Below are positions 35,537 through 44,023 of a stretch of 64,000 nucleotides of DNA, in pieces. Every line of letters starts with the position of its first letter. The stretch's first letter is position 1. The position numbers were made by a program, and so were the translations under genes. The stretch is from JADJNY01 sp046349615 (GTDB taxonomy: Bacteria; Planctomycetota; UBA1135; GCA-002686595), in contig JAXMBZ010000006.1 of NCBI GenBank assembly GCA_046349615.1, positions 167,690 to 231,689 of the forward strand, read 5' to 3'. The notes beneath the pieces were generated by a model. That model was not told the DNA's origin. It was given only the letters and a program-made list of their open reading frames with translations, and did not search any database.

Positions 35537-36375
35537 ACGTCGTCTCGCCCCGCACGCTCGAGGACGCGCTCCGCGCAATGCGCGACGCCGACGACGCGAC
35601 GCGCGTGCTCGCGGGCGGGACGGACCTGCTCGTCGAGCTCGAGAGCGGCCGCTCGGCGCCCGAGCGCGTCGTCGACGTGTGGAAGGTCGCGGAGCTGCGC
35701 TATGTGCGCGCGGAGGACGGCGGCGTGCGCTTCGGCGCGCTGACGACGTGCAGCGACCTCCTGCGCGCACCGCTCGCGGAGGAGCGCGCGGACCTGCTCG
35801 TCCGTGCGGCGCGCGAGGTCGGCGCCGTGCAGATCCAGAACCGGGCGACGCTCGGCGGCAACCTCGGCACGGCGTCGCCGGCCGCGGACCTGAACCCGGT
35901 GCTGCTCGCGCTCGGCGCGCGCGTGCGGCTCGCGTCCGTGCGCGGTCTGCGCGAGGTCGCCGTCGACGACTTCCTGACCGGGTATCGCTCGACGGCGCGG
36001 CTCCACGACGAGCTGATCGAGTCCGTGTTCGTCCCCGAGCGCGCGCCTGGTGAAGCGCGCCGCTTCCGCAAGGTCGGCACGCGCCGCGCGCAGTCGATCG
36101 CGAAGCTCGTCGTGGCGCTCGCGTGGCGCGTCGACGAGCGCGGAAACGTGGTCGCGCTCCGCGGCGGCGCGGGTTCGATGGCGGAGCGGAGCGTGCGCCT
36201 CGTCGAGCTCGAGAAGCGGCTCCTCGGCGGTCCGCTCGAACGCGCGCGCGTGCGCGCCGCCGCCGCCGCGAGCGCGGCGATCGACGTGCGGCCGCGCGAC
36301 GACGTGCGCTCGACCGCGCGCTATCGACGGGTCGTGTTCGGCCGCGTGCTCGAGGAGCTCCTGGGCGCGCGGTGA
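35533..36375 (+). CDS. Xanthine dehydrogenase family protein, FAD-binding subunit
   Basis: The 280-aa protein starts with GTG overlapping the previous stop. VLAGGTDLLVELESG is the FAD pyrophosphate-binding loop, and ATLGGNLGTASPAADLNPVLLALGA is the second flavin motif (TIGGNIATASP class). A CO-dehydrogenase flavoprotein C-terminal domain follows (FRKVGTRRAQSIAKLVVALAW). It completes the three-subunit enzyme of Mo, 2Fe-2S and FAD proteins. The gene order Mo, FeS, FAD differs from the FAD-FeS-Mo order often seen. No XdhC-type maturation gene lies in the neighbourhood, so one must be elsewhere. Confidence 0.93.
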   Translation: MNVVSPRTLEDALRAMRDADDATRVLAGGTDLLVELESGRSAPERVVDVWKVAELRYVRAEDGGVRFGALTTCSDLLRAPLAEERADLLVRAAREVGAVQIQNRATLGGNLGTASPAADLNPVLLALGARVRLASVRGLREVAVDDFLTGYRSTARLHDELIESVFVPERAPGEARRFRKVGTRRAQSIAKLVVALAWRVDERGNVVALRGGAGSMAERSVRLVELEKRLLGGPLERARVRAAAAASAAIDVRPRDDVRSTARYRRVVFGRVLEELLGAR

Positions 36376-36430
36376 TCGGCGCCGGAGCGATCCGGGACAC
36401 GCCGCCGCGACGACGATAGACTCCGCGCGC

Positions 36431-37186
36431 ATGGATTCGGGGTCGATCGGGCCTTCGATGCCGAGCTCGGACGCCAAATGGCAGGGAGCGGAGGCGGGGC
36501 GGCACTACGGCGGAGCGCGCTGGGCGAGCCCGCGGTCGGCGCTGCGCGATCCGATGCTCGTCGAGCGCATCCTCGCGCGCCACGGCGTGCGGCCCGGGTT
36601 GAAGCCGGTGCTCGACGCGCCGTGCGGGACCGGGCGGCTGCGGCCGATGCTCGAGCGCCGCGGGCTGCGCTGGGTCGGCGTCGACATCTCGGCGCCGATG
36701 CTCGACGAAGCGCGGCGCGGCGGCGCGTCCGGGCTCGTGCAGGGCACCGTCGCGCGCCTCCCCTTCGCGGACGACAGCTTCGACGTCGTCGTGTGCGTGC
36801 GCCTCCTCCACCACCTGCACGAGACGGAGGAGCTCGCGCTCGCCGTCAACGAGCTCGTCCGCGTGTCGAACCGGCTCGTCGTCGCGTCGTTCTGGGACGC
36901 GGCGTCGCTCCACGCGTTCCGCCGGCGCGTCGGACTGCGCCGCTCCGAGGGCCCCCGCGGACGCCGCGCGGTGCAGAAGCGCGTCCTCCGCCACCTCTTC
37001 GACGCCGCGGGCGCGGAGGTCGTCGGCTTCCACCACTCGTTCCGCTTCGTTTCGCAGCAGACGTTCGTCGTCGCGAACAAGCGCGCGCCCGTCGACTCGC
37101 GCGCGAAGGAAGGACGCGGACGCGCGCGCTTCCTCGACTTCGGCCTCGACCCCGCGGGCGGCTCGCTCGGCCAGGCGCCCGTCTGA
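36431..37186 (+). CDS. Class I SAM-dependent methyltransferase
   Basis: The ATG at 36431 gives 251 aa. The SAM-binding motif I is VLDAPCGTGRLRPMLERRG, then VGVDISAPMLDEARR, and motif IV-like SFDVVVCVRLLHHLHETEE. These match methyltransferase family 11/25 enzymes acting on small molecules. The C-terminal 40 residues are basic (KEGRGRARFLDF). The kinase-like gene begins 5 bp downstream, so the two are likely one unit, possibly acting on a surface lipid or saccharide. Substrate unknown. Confidence 0.88.
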   Translation: MDSGSIGPSMPSSDAKWQGAEAGRHYGGARWASPRSALRDPMLVERILARHGVRPGLKPVLDAPCGTGRLRPMLERRGLRWVGVDISAPMLDEARRGGASGLVQGTVARLPFADDSFDVVVCVRLLHHLHETEELALAVNELVRVSNRLVVASFWDAASLHAFRRRVGLRRSEGPRGRRAVQKRVLRHLFDAAGAEVVGFHHSFRFVSQQTFVVANKRAPVDSRAKEGRGRARFLDFGLDPAGGSLGQAPV

Positions 37187-37191
37187 GCGCC

Positions 37192-38040
37192 GTGGAGAGC
37201 GCGCGCACGCACGTCACGGTCGCGAGCGACGCCGGCGCGCTCGGCACGCTGCGTCTTCGCGCGCGCGACGCGGGGCTCGTCGACGAGGCGCGCGAGCTCG
37301 TCCTGCGCCTCGCCCGCGACGGCGGGCGCGCGGCGGAGTTCGTCGAGCTCGGCGGCGCGCGCGCGTTCGTCAAGGCGAGCCCGCTGCGCGGCCGTGCGCG
37401 CCTGCGGTGGGCGCTCAAGCGCGCGCTGTTCCGCGCTCCCCTGCCCCGCGAACGCGAGCACGCGAACCTCGCGTGGCTGCGCGAGCGCCTGTTCCTCGCG
37501 CCCGAGCCGCTCGCGTCCGCCGTGCTCGTGCGCGGCGGAGCGCCGTGGTTCCAAGCGCTCGCGACGCGCGCCGTCGAGTCGGCGCGCACGCTCGAGGACG
37601 TCCTCGCGAGCGGCGACGCGGGGGAGCGCGCGCGCGTGCTCGACGAGCTCGCGCGCGAGACGGCGCGCATGCACGCGCTCCACTTCGTGCACCGCGACCT
37701 CTTCCCGCGCAACGTGCTCGTGCGCGCGGATGCGCACGGCGGGAGCGTGTGGTTCCTCGATGGTTGGAAGGGCGGCGAGCGCCTCCAGCTCCGCGGCCCC
37801 GCGTACGACCTCGCGTGCCTCTTCCTGCGCGCGCCGGAGGAGCTCGGCGCCGACGCGCAGCGCGCGTTCCTCGACGCCTACGTGCGCGGACGCGCCGTGC
37901 AGGGGAAGCCCGTCGGTGATCGAGCGCGCTTCACCGCGGCGATCGAGCGCGAACGCGACGCTCTCGCTCGGCGACTCGCAGCACGTCCGTCGGAATGGCG
38001 CGGCCGGTCCGCGCCGGTGCGCGCATGGCGCGTGGAATGA
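37192..38040 (+). CDS. Lipopolysaccharide kinase (InaA/KdkA-like) protein
   Basis: The GTG at 37192 gives 282 aa. The protein shows a kinase-like fold: ARAFVKASPLRG holds the likely nucleotide-binding Lys, and FVHRDLFPRNVLVR is the catalytic loop (HxDxxxxN). WFLDGWKGGERLQ replaces the DFG-type metal loop, and LRGPAYDLACLF follows as in InaA, WaaP and KdkA proteins. Related enzymes phosphorylate heptose or Kdo of lipopolysaccharide. It is coupled to a methyltransferase and precedes glycosyltransferases, which fits envelope-sugar modification. Substrate specificity cannot be read here. Confidence 0.82.
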   Translation: MESARTHVTVASDAGALGTLRLRARDAGLVDEARELVLRLARDGGRAAEFVELGGARAFVKASPLRGRARLRWALKRALFRAPLPREREHANLAWLRERLFLAPEPLASAVLVRGGAPWFQALATRAVESARTLEDVLASGDAGERARVLDELARETARMHALHFVHRDLFPRNVLVRADAHGGSVWFLDGWKGGERLQLRGPAYDLACLFLRAPEELGADAQRAFLDAYVRGRAVQGKPVGDRARFTAAIERERDALARRLAARPSEWRGRSAPVRAWRVE

Positions 38041-38693
38041 TCGCCGCGAGAACTCGCGCAGCGTCGGCGCGCGCCGATGCGAGCGGGAAAGGAAGCGGGA
38101 CCACCGGATGCACCCAGTGGCCCCGCGGGAGTTCTGAAAGGCTCGGGAGAGGCAGGGCTAGTTCGAAGTGAATCCCCTTCCGCGCTCCATCAGAAGTTCG
38201 AGACGTCCTCGCGTTCACGCGCGAGGCTCCAGACGAGTTGCAGCGGATCGACCGGCGTGTCCCAAAGTCCGGTGATGCGTCCGCGATCGTGAGCGGCGGA
38301 GCGCGGCGCGGCGTCGAGCGCGCGGTCTCCGCGTGTGCGAGTGCTGCCGGCCGCGGTCGCGCGCGTGCGCGACGCGGAACTCGGCGGGGCGATTCGGCCG
38401 AGGCGGTGTTGGATCGACGGGGGAAGCGGATCCATGGCGTTGTCCCGTGCGGAGCACGGAGAGAGACTCGAGGTCCGGCGGGAGCGCCGGGCGTGCTCGC
38501 GATTCTATCGAGACGAGGGGGACGCCTCCGAGGTTCCGTAGTCGCTTCTTCCCTGCGTCCCGCACTCGGGACGCGCAGTTCGTACGCGGTGGAGCACACT
38601 CCCGCCCCGTACCGATCGCGGAGTCCGGGCTCCCGACGCCGCGCTGCGCCTGCCCTCGGCCCGCGCGCGCGGGTCGTATAGAGTGCGCGGCTC
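38041..38693. other. 650-bp intergenic region with at most one weak small ORF
   Basis: Between the kinase gene and the TMTC-type gene I see no strong gene, RNA or perfect terminator. Composition is less extreme than in the flanking genes. A minus-strand frame at 38190-38435 has moderately coding-like third positions and is listed apart. The promoter of the downstream gene should lie near 38600-38690. Confidence 0.5.
38190..38435 (-). CDS. Possible small hypothetical protein
   Basis: An 81-codon frame starts with ATG at 38435 and ends with a plausible amphipathic tail (GLWDTPVDPLQLVWSLARER). Roughly three quarters of its third positions are G or C, lower than neighbouring genes but above the other frames of this gap. 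There is no clear ribosome binding site and I know no family. It may be a young, decaying or spurious gene. Confidence 0.3.
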   Translation of the reverse strand: MDPLPPSIQHRLGRIAPPSSASRTRATAAGSTRTRGDRALDAAPRSAAHDRGRITGLWDTPVDPLQLVWSLAREREDVSNF

Positions 38694-40616
38694 GTGCCCC
38701 CCACCCGGTCCCGTCTCCTCCCCTGGGCGAGCGCCGCGTTCCTCGTCGCCCTCGTGCTGCTCGCGTTCGCGCCCGCCCTCGGGGCCGGGTTCGTCGACTG
38801 GGACGACGATCGGAACTTCGTGGAGAACCTCCATTTCCGCGGGTTTTCTAGCGCGAACCTGGCCTGGATGTCCACGAGCGCGCACCTCGGGCACTACCAG
38901 CCGCTCGCGTGGCTGACGCTCGCGGCGGACCACGCGCTCCACGGAGTCGAACCCGCGGGGTACCACGCGACGAACGTGCTCTTCCACGCGGCCGTCGCGG
39001 TCGCGGTCCTCGCGTTCGCGCGCCGCGTCTTCGACCTGACTCTGCCGGAAGCCGCGGAGAGCCGGCGCGCGCTGCTCGCGTTCGCGGCGGCGGCCTTCTT
39101 CGCGCTCCACCCGCTGCGCGTCGAGTCCGTCGCGTGGGTCACCGAACGCCGCGACGTCGTGTCCGGGCTCTTCTTCGTGCTCGCGCTCGACGCGTGGCTC
39201 CGCTTCCGCGTCGAAGGCCGAGGACGCGCGCTCGCGTTCGCGTGGACGGCGCTCTCGCTCCTCGCGAAAGCGTGGGGCGTCGTGCTGCCGGCGTTGTTCT
39301 TCGTGCTCGACGCGCTCGTGTCGCGCGAGCGCGCGCCGCTCGCGTGGAGGGAGCGCGTCGTCGCAGCGCTGCCCGCATGGGGCCTCGCGCTCGCGTTCGC
39401 GGGCGTGACGCTTTGGGCGCAGGCGAGCGGAACCGAGGCGCGCGCGACCCTCGCGGAGCACGGGCTCGTCGCGCGCGCGATCCAGAGCGCGTACGCGCTC
39501 GCGTTCTACCCGTGGAAGACGCTGCTGCCGCTCGAGCTCTCGCCGCTGTACTCGCTCCCCGCTCCGGGCGGGCTCGTCGCGGCGCGCTACCTCGTCCCCG
39601 CGGCGTGCGGCGTCGCGGGTGCGATCGTCCTGTGGACTCTGCGGCGACGCGCGCCGCGGATCGCGCTCGCGGGGCTCGCGTTCGCGGTCGTGATCGCGCC
39701 GGTGAGCGGGCTCCTGCAGGCGGGTCCGCAGCTCGTCGCGGACCGCTACGCGTACCTCGCGACGCTTCCCTTCGCGTTGCTCCTCGCGAGCGCGCTCGCG
39801 GCTCCGCGCGTGCCGCTCGCCGTGTCCGCGGCGCTCGTCGCGCTCGTCGCGGCGGTGCTCGTGCCGACGACGCGCGCGCAGTGCTCGGTGTGGCGCGACT
39901 CCGCGAGCCTGTGGGCGCGCGTGCTCGCGGTCGAGCCCGAGAACCCGACCGCGCTCGATCACGCCGCGCAGGCCGACGTCGCGCGCGCGCGCACGCTCGC
40001 GGACGCCGGGGAACGCCGCGCCGTGCTCGAGCGCGCGCTCGCGGCCTTCGAACGCGCGCACGCGGCGAGCGGGCACCCGCTCCACCTGCTCAACGCCGGC
40101 GCCGCGCGGCGCATGCTCGCCGAAGACTGCACGGGCGACGAGCGCACGCGCCTCGTCGAACGCGCGCTCGCCGACGTCGAGCGCGCGCTCGCGGAGGGCG
40201 AGCGCACGCACGTCGTCGATCCCGGTTGGCGGCGCACGCACGCGGCGCTGCTCGCGGACCTCGGACGCGACGCGGAGGCCGAGAGCGAGCTCGCGCGCGT
40301 CGTCGCCGAGGTTCCAGGCAACGTCGCGGCGCACGCGGTGCGCGCCGACGTGCTCGAGCGCCTCGGCCGCGCACCGGACGCGCTCGTCGAGCGCGAGGCC
40401 GTCGCGCGCCTGCGGCCGAACTCGAGCACCGCCTGGCGCGCGCTCGGCGAGCTGCGCGCGCGCATGGGCGCGAAGGACGCCGCGCGGAAGGATCTCGCGC
40501 GCGCCCTCGAGCTCGCGCGTGCCGCGGGACGCGCTGCCCGCGACGACGCCGCGCGCGCCGCCGCTGCGGAGGACGAGCGCCGCGCTTCCGCCGCGCTCGA
40601 GGCGGCCGGACGCTAG
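38694..40616 (+). CDS. TMTC-like GT-C membrane protein with C-terminal TPR
   Basis: The 640-aa protein starts with GTG at 38694 after an unremarkable leader. About ten hydrophobic helices fill residues 1-400. The first loop has FVDWDDDRNF, giving the acidic pair near the membrane typical of GT-C fold mannosyl-type transferases. HPLRVESVAWVTERRDVVSGLFF and QLVADRYAYLATLPF are signatures of the transmembrane-and-TPR (TMTC) group. The C-terminal 200 residues are TPR-like (RVLAVEPENPTALDHAAQADVARA). It probably transfers a sugar from a lipid-linked donor on the outer side of the membrane. The donor is not known. It is followed on the other strand by a small membrane protein, then by a GT2 gene. 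Confidence 0.88.
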   Translation: MPPTRSRLLPWASAAFLVALVLLAFAPALGAGFVDWDDDRNFVENLHFRGFSSANLAWMSTSAHLGHYQPLAWLTLAADHALHGVEPAGYHATNVLFHAAVAVAVLAFARRVFDLTLPEAAESRRALLAFAAAAFFALHPLRVESVAWVTERRDVVSGLFFVLALDAWLRFRVEGRGRALAFAWTALSLLAKAWGVVLPALFFVLDALVSRERAPLAWRERVVAALPAWGLALAFAGVTLWAQASGTEARATLAEHGLVARAIQSAYALAFYPWKTLLPLELSPLYSLPAPGGLVAARYLVPAACGVAGAIVLWTLRRRAPRIALAGLAFAVVIAPVSGLLQAGPQLVADRYAYLATLPFALLLASALAAPRVPLAVSAALVALVAAVLVPTTRAQCSVWRDSASLWARVLAVEPENPTALDHAAQADVARARTLADAGERRAVLERALAAFERAHAASGHPLHLLNAGAARRMLAEDCTGDERTRLVERALADVERALAEGERTHVVDPGWRRTHAALLADLGRDAEAESELARVVAEVPGNVAAHAVRADVLERLGRAPDALVEREAVARLRPNSSTAWRALGELRARMGAKDAARKDLARALELARAAGRAARDDAARAAAAEDERRASAALEAAGR

Positions 40617-40629
40617 CTGCGCCGGAGCA

Positions 40630-41115
40630 TCACGCGCCGAGCCGAGTGCGCAGCGCGTCGCACGCTCCACGCCCGAGCGCGACCCGCTCCTCGAAGCCGT
40701 CGACGACGAGCCGCACTCCGTCCGCGTCGAGCTCCGCACTCGAGGCGTCCTCCCACCGCACGGCTCTCCAGCCGAGCTGCACGCCTTCGTGCCCGACCAC
40801 GCGGTCGCCGGCGCACGGCGCGCACCAACCGAGCACCGCGGCGATCCCCAGGCACTCGAACGCGGGCGCGAGGGCCTCGAACCAGACCTCGCGCTCCGCC
40901 GCCGCCGCGCAGCCGACGAAGAGCGCGAGGAGCGCGAGCGCCGCCGGAGCCGCGTGCACGATCCGCGCGCGCACGTCCCGGCGCGCTTCGAGCACCTCGC
41001 CCACCGCGTCGCGCGCCCGCTGCTGCACGACGAGGACGAAGAGCAGCGCGGCGGCGCACGTCCACATCGGGACGTGGCAGAGCGCGGCGAGGTGGGCGAT
41101 GTGCGCTTCTTGCAC
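40630..41115 (-). CDS. Small membrane protein with PH-like C-terminal domain
   Basis: The 161-aa protein has two hydrophobic helices (about residues 15-32 and 52-72), and a C-terminal part with regular strand pattern (GHEGVQLGWRAVRWEDASSAELDADGVRLVVDGFEERVAL). This resembles bacterial PH-like domains attached to a membrane hairpin. It is divergent from the GT2 gene by only 26 bp and convergent with the TMTC gene by 13 bp. No function is recognised. Confidence 0.7.
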   Translation of the reverse strand: MQEAHIAHLAALCHVPMWTCAAALLFVLVVQQRARDAVGEVLEARRDVRARIVHAAPAALALLALFVGCAAAAEREVWFEALAPAFECLGIAAVLGWCAPCAGDRVVGHEGVQLGWRAVRWEDASSAELDADGVRLVVDGFEERVALGRGACDALRTRLGA

Positions 41116-41141
41116 GAGGCTCGATACGGTAGCCTCCTTTC

Positions 41142-42509
41142 GTGCCGAAGATCAGCCTCTGCGCGATCGTGAAGGACGAGGAGCGGTTCCTCCCCGCGTG
41201 CCTCGCGAGCGTGCGCGACGTCGCCGACGAGCTCGTCGTCGTCGACACGGGCAGCACGGACCGCACGCGCGACCTCGCGCGCGAGGCCGGCGCGATCGTC
41301 GTCGAGCACGCTTGGACCGGCGACTTCGCGGCCGCGCGCAACGCGGGGCTCGACCGCGCGAGCGGCACGCACGTGCTCGTCCTCGACGCCGACGAACGGC
41401 TCGCGCGCGGCGCCGGCGACGCGCTCCGACGCGCCGCCGCCCGCGCCGACCTCGTGATCGGGATGCTCCCGTTGCACGACGCGGACGCGCTCGACGCGCG
41501 GGACGAAGACGTGCTCTCCGGCGCGCGGCGCCTGACGCCGCCCGCTTGGCTCGCGCGCTTCTTCCGCGCGTCGAAGGAGCGCCGCTTCCGCCGCCGCGTG
41601 CACGAGACGATCCTGCCGCCGCCGGGCGTCGAGCTCGCGGAGGGCGCGATCGCCGCGGTCGACGCGCCGATCGTCCACGTCGGCGAGGTGCCCGCGCTGC
41701 GCGCGGAGCGCAACAAGCGCGCGCGCAACACGGAGCTCCTCGAGCGCGCCGTGCGCGAGGATCCGGCGGACGGCGAGCTCGCGGGCTACCTCGCGATGGA
41801 GCTCGCCCGCGGCGGCGAACTCGCGCGCGCGGAGAGCGTCGCGAACTCGGCCTTCGAGCCGTTCCTCGCGCGCATCGACGCGCTCCCGCCGCGCTCGCTC
41901 AAGCCGTCGCCGGTGCAGCTCGCGCACGTGCTCGCGACGTGTCGGCTCGCGCGCGGCGACGCGCGCGGCGCGTTGACGGCGCTCGACGCCGCGGCGAAGC
42001 GCTGCATCGAGCCGCACCCGAACCTCTGCTTCCTGGCGGGCACGGCGCACGAACGGCTCGACGAGACCGACGCGGCGGAGCGCGCGTACCGCGAGTGCCT
42101 CGCACTCGACGGACGGCGCTTCACGCTCCCCGTCGCGCCCGACTTCACGGCCGCGGCGCCGCGCGCGCGCCTCGCGAGCCTCGCGCTCGCCCGCGGCCGC
42201 GCGCGCGAGGCGCTCGAACTCCTCGCGCCCGTCGAGCGGCCGTCCTCGGCGGGGCTCGCGACCGCGGCGCGCCTGCTCCGCGCCGAAGCGCGTCTCGTCC
42301 TGCGCGACTCCCCCGCCGCGCTGCGCGAGCTCGCGCCGCTGCTCGCGAGCGGGAACGCGAACGCGCTCCCGCCCGACCTCTTCGCGCTCGCGGCGTGGGC
42401 CGCGGCCGCGAGCGGCGCGGACGAGCCGTCGTTCGCCGACGCGGCGCGGCGCGCGGCGCCCGAGCGCTGGATCGAGCCGCGCCGCCGTAATCTCCTCCGC
42501 ACGAGTTGA
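41142..42509 (+). CDS. Family 2 glycosyltransferase with TPR C-terminal half
   Basis: The 455-aa protein starts with GTG at 41142. The N-terminal GT-A domain has ISLCAIVKDEERFLPACLASV, VDTGSTDRT, and VLVLDADERL (DXD), close to the 'glycosyltransferase family 2 with TPR' group found beside tetratricopeptide glycan proteins. A KERRFRRRVHETI stretch follows, as in that group. Residues from 200 on are helical repeats (LEQAVREDPADGELAGYLAMELARGGELARAE-like). Together with the TMTC gene it forms a glycosyltransferase cluster. The acceptor is not known. Confidence 0.9.
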   Translation: MPKISLCAIVKDEERFLPACLASVRDVADELVVVDTGSTDRTRDLAREAGAIVVEHAWTGDFAAARNAGLDRASGTHVLVLDADERLARGAGDALRRAAARADLVIGMLPLHDADALDARDEDVLSGARRLTPPAWLARFFRASKERRFRRRVHETILPPPGVELAEGAIAAVDAPIVHVGEVPALRAERNKRARNTELLERAVREDPADGELAGYLAMELARGGELARAESVANSAFEPFLARIDALPPRSLKPSPVQLAHVLATCRLARGDARGALTALDAAAKRCIEPHPNLCFLAGTAHERLDETDAAERAYRECLALDGRRFTLPVAPDFTAAAPRARLASLALARGRAREALELLAPVERPSSAGLATAARLLRAEARLVLRDSPAALRELAPLLASGNANALPPDLFALAAWAAAASGADEPSFADAARRAAPERWIEPRRRNLLRTS

Positions 42510-42559
42510 GCGCGCGCCGCGCGCGTTCCGTCCCGTCCTCGAGTCCCCACGGACCCAAC

Positions 42560-43196
42560 GTGCCCGACTTTCCCGTCCGCATCCCGCTCTTCGGCCTCTC
42601 GCTGCACGCGTACGTCGTGTTCGAGCTCCTCGTGTAAGCGGTCGCGTTCCGCGCCCACCTCGCGCGCAAGCGGCGGTTCGGCGATCCGCGTCGCGCTCTG
42701 CGTCGGGATCGCGATCGGACGCGTCGGGTGCTTCCTCGCGGGGCTCGACGACCGCACGTTCGGGAGCCCGAGCGCGCTCCCGTGGGCGATCGACTTCGGA
42801 GACGGCGTCGCGCGCCATCCCGTGCAGCAGTACGAGAGCGGGTTCGCGCTCCTCCTCGCGCTCTTCCTCCACCGGATGGAGTCGCGCCCGCATCGCAGCG
42901 GCGCCGTGTTCCGCGCGTTCCTCGCCGCGTACCTCTTCGCGGCGCTGATCGGCGCCGATCTCGCGGCCGCGGCGTTCCTCGGGATGCTCGCGGGCGCGGG
43001 GATCGAGTTCCCGATCGTCGCGCTTTTCGCGATCGGGCTCGTGCAACTCCTGTGGGCCGCGCCCGGCGCCGTCTGGGCGTACAAGCCGGGACGCAAGGGC
43101 ATCGGTCACGGAATCGTGATCGCCGCAGCGCTCGTGCTGCTCGTGAACGGCGGGTGCTTCGCGATCGTGTCGTTGTCGCTCGGGAACATGCATTGA
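42560..43196 (+). pseudogene. Decayed Lgt-like (prolipoprotein diacylglyceryl transferase family) gene
   Basis: From a GTG at 42560 the frame encodes VPDFPVRIPLFGLSLHAYVVFELLV and then hits TAA at 42635. Beyond the stop the same frame gives a basic RKRRFGD, and near 42680 homology jumps to another frame: VALCVGIAIGRVGCFLAGLDDRTFGSP, then LPWAIDFGDGVARHPVQQYE. That is the GR-GCF and HP-Q-YE core of Lgt-type proteins. The roughly 80 residues that should separate the two parts are missing, so this is a deletion plus a frame change, not one sequencing slip. Homology fades after FRAFLAAYLF at about 42945. No ORF with a start spans the core. The remnant shows that this locus once held a full family member. 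Confidence 0.8.
42984..43196 (+). CDS. Possible small membrane protein in the pseudogene tail
   Basis: An ATG at 42984 opens 70 codons with two hydrophobic helices (FPIVALFAIGLVQLLWAAPG and GIVIAAALVLLVNGGCFAIVSL). The layout matches the end of the 43532-43894 protein (LIGIGLLQLIVLLPL, then LIGLVLAMSAGMMVS). It may be the surviving 3' end of a second small gene fused to the Lgt remnant by deletion, and could still be translated. Its start is uncertain. Confidence 0.35.
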   Translation: MLAGAGIEFPIVALFAIGLVQLLWAAPGAVWAYKPGRKGIGHGIVIAAALVLLVNGGCFAIVSLSLGNMH

Positions 43197-43200
43197 CGCG

Positions 43201-43488
43201 ATGGAGCGCACGACTCGCGACGTGCTGCGCGGATTCGCCTTGCCAGCGAGCACGAACCTCGCGTGCTTCGTCGTGTGCCTTTCCTTCGCGCTGTTCAGGC
43301 GGAGCGACTTCGGGGTCGTGACCTACCCCATCGCGTTGCTCCAAGGGATCTGGTTCTTCCTCCACCCCGAGCGTCACGCAGGGCCGAATCACACGTCCTT
43401 CCGCGCCGGGCAGTGGATTGCAGCCGTGGTCACGCTGCTCCTCCAGGGCGCGAACGTCCTCATTGCCCTGCGCAGTCTCGGGACCTGA
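43201..43488 (+). CDS. Small membrane protein of unknown function
   Basis: The 95-aa protein has three hydrophobic stretches, near residues 13-30, 38-54 and 70-90, with a short His/Pro-rich loop (HPERHAGPNHTSF) between the last two. Third positions are less GC-rich than those of the large genes. It begins 4 bp after the end of the pseudogene and may have been part of a unit with it. I recognise no family. Confidence 0.6.
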   Translation: MERTTRDVLRGFALPASTNLACFVVCLSFALFRRSDFGVVTYPIALLQGIWFFLHPERHAGPNHTSFRAGQWIAAVVTLLLQGANVLIALRSLGT

Positions 43489-43531
43489 GCGGCCTGCTTC
43501 GGCACCCTCGCCGAATCGCGCGCCGTCGGTC

Positions 43532-43894
43532 ATGCTCACCGCCGTGGACGCTTCTCCGTCTCCGACGCCGCGCCCCGAAGCCGTCACGAACCGCGTCGTC
43601 CTCCGCCACCTCGTCGGCGGACTCGCCGGGTTCGCGCTAGGCATCGCGCCGGTGGTCCTCGTGCTCGTCGCGACGCCATGGCTGCTCGACCACGCGGGCC
43701 CGCCCACCACACTCGGCGTGCTGATCGGCATCGGCCTCCTCCAACTCATCGTCCTGCTCCCGCTCGTCGTCACCGCCGCGAAGCGCCGCGCGTACGGCGT
43801 GCTGATCGGCCTCGTCCTCGCGATGAGCGCCGGGATGATGGTGAGCGCGTGCTACGGTCTCGTCCCGCTCTCCGCGCTGTTCCGCGTGCAGTGA
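43532..43894 (+). CDS. Small membrane protein, three helices
   Basis: The ATG at 43532 gives 120 aa: a Ser/Pro-rich N-terminus and helices at about 28-52 (GLAGFALGIAPVVLVLVATPWLL), 62-82 and 90-110. The last two helices are similar in plan to the C-terminal part of the pseudogene region, hinting at an old duplication. No catalytic motif is visible. Its role is unknown. Confidence 0.65.
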   Translation: MLTAVDASPSPTPRPEAVTNRVVLRHLVGGLAGFALGIAPVVLVLVATPWLLDHAGPPTTLGVLIGIGLLQLIVLLPLVVTAAKRRAYGVLIGLVLAMSAGMMVSACYGLVPLSALFRVQ

Positions 43895-44023
43895 CGCTCG
43901 TCGTGCACACCCAACGCGTGCACGCTCGACCGTAAGCTCTGCATCCGCTTACGTGATCTCGACGGCGCCGCTCGCGCTCGCGCGGCATACTGCGCGCCTC
44001 CCCCCTTTCGAGGATCCACACGG

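Noticed and set aside
42728..43321. Alternative frame over the Lgt remnant (197 codons)
   Set aside because: It has no membrane segments and an Arg-rich composition; homology to the Lgt core lies in another frame.
43902..43952. Two short inverted repeats (CGTGCAC/GTGCACG and GTAAGC/GCTTAC) after the small membrane gene
   Set aside because: Arms of 6-7 bp are expected by chance in such DNA; too weak to call a terminator.
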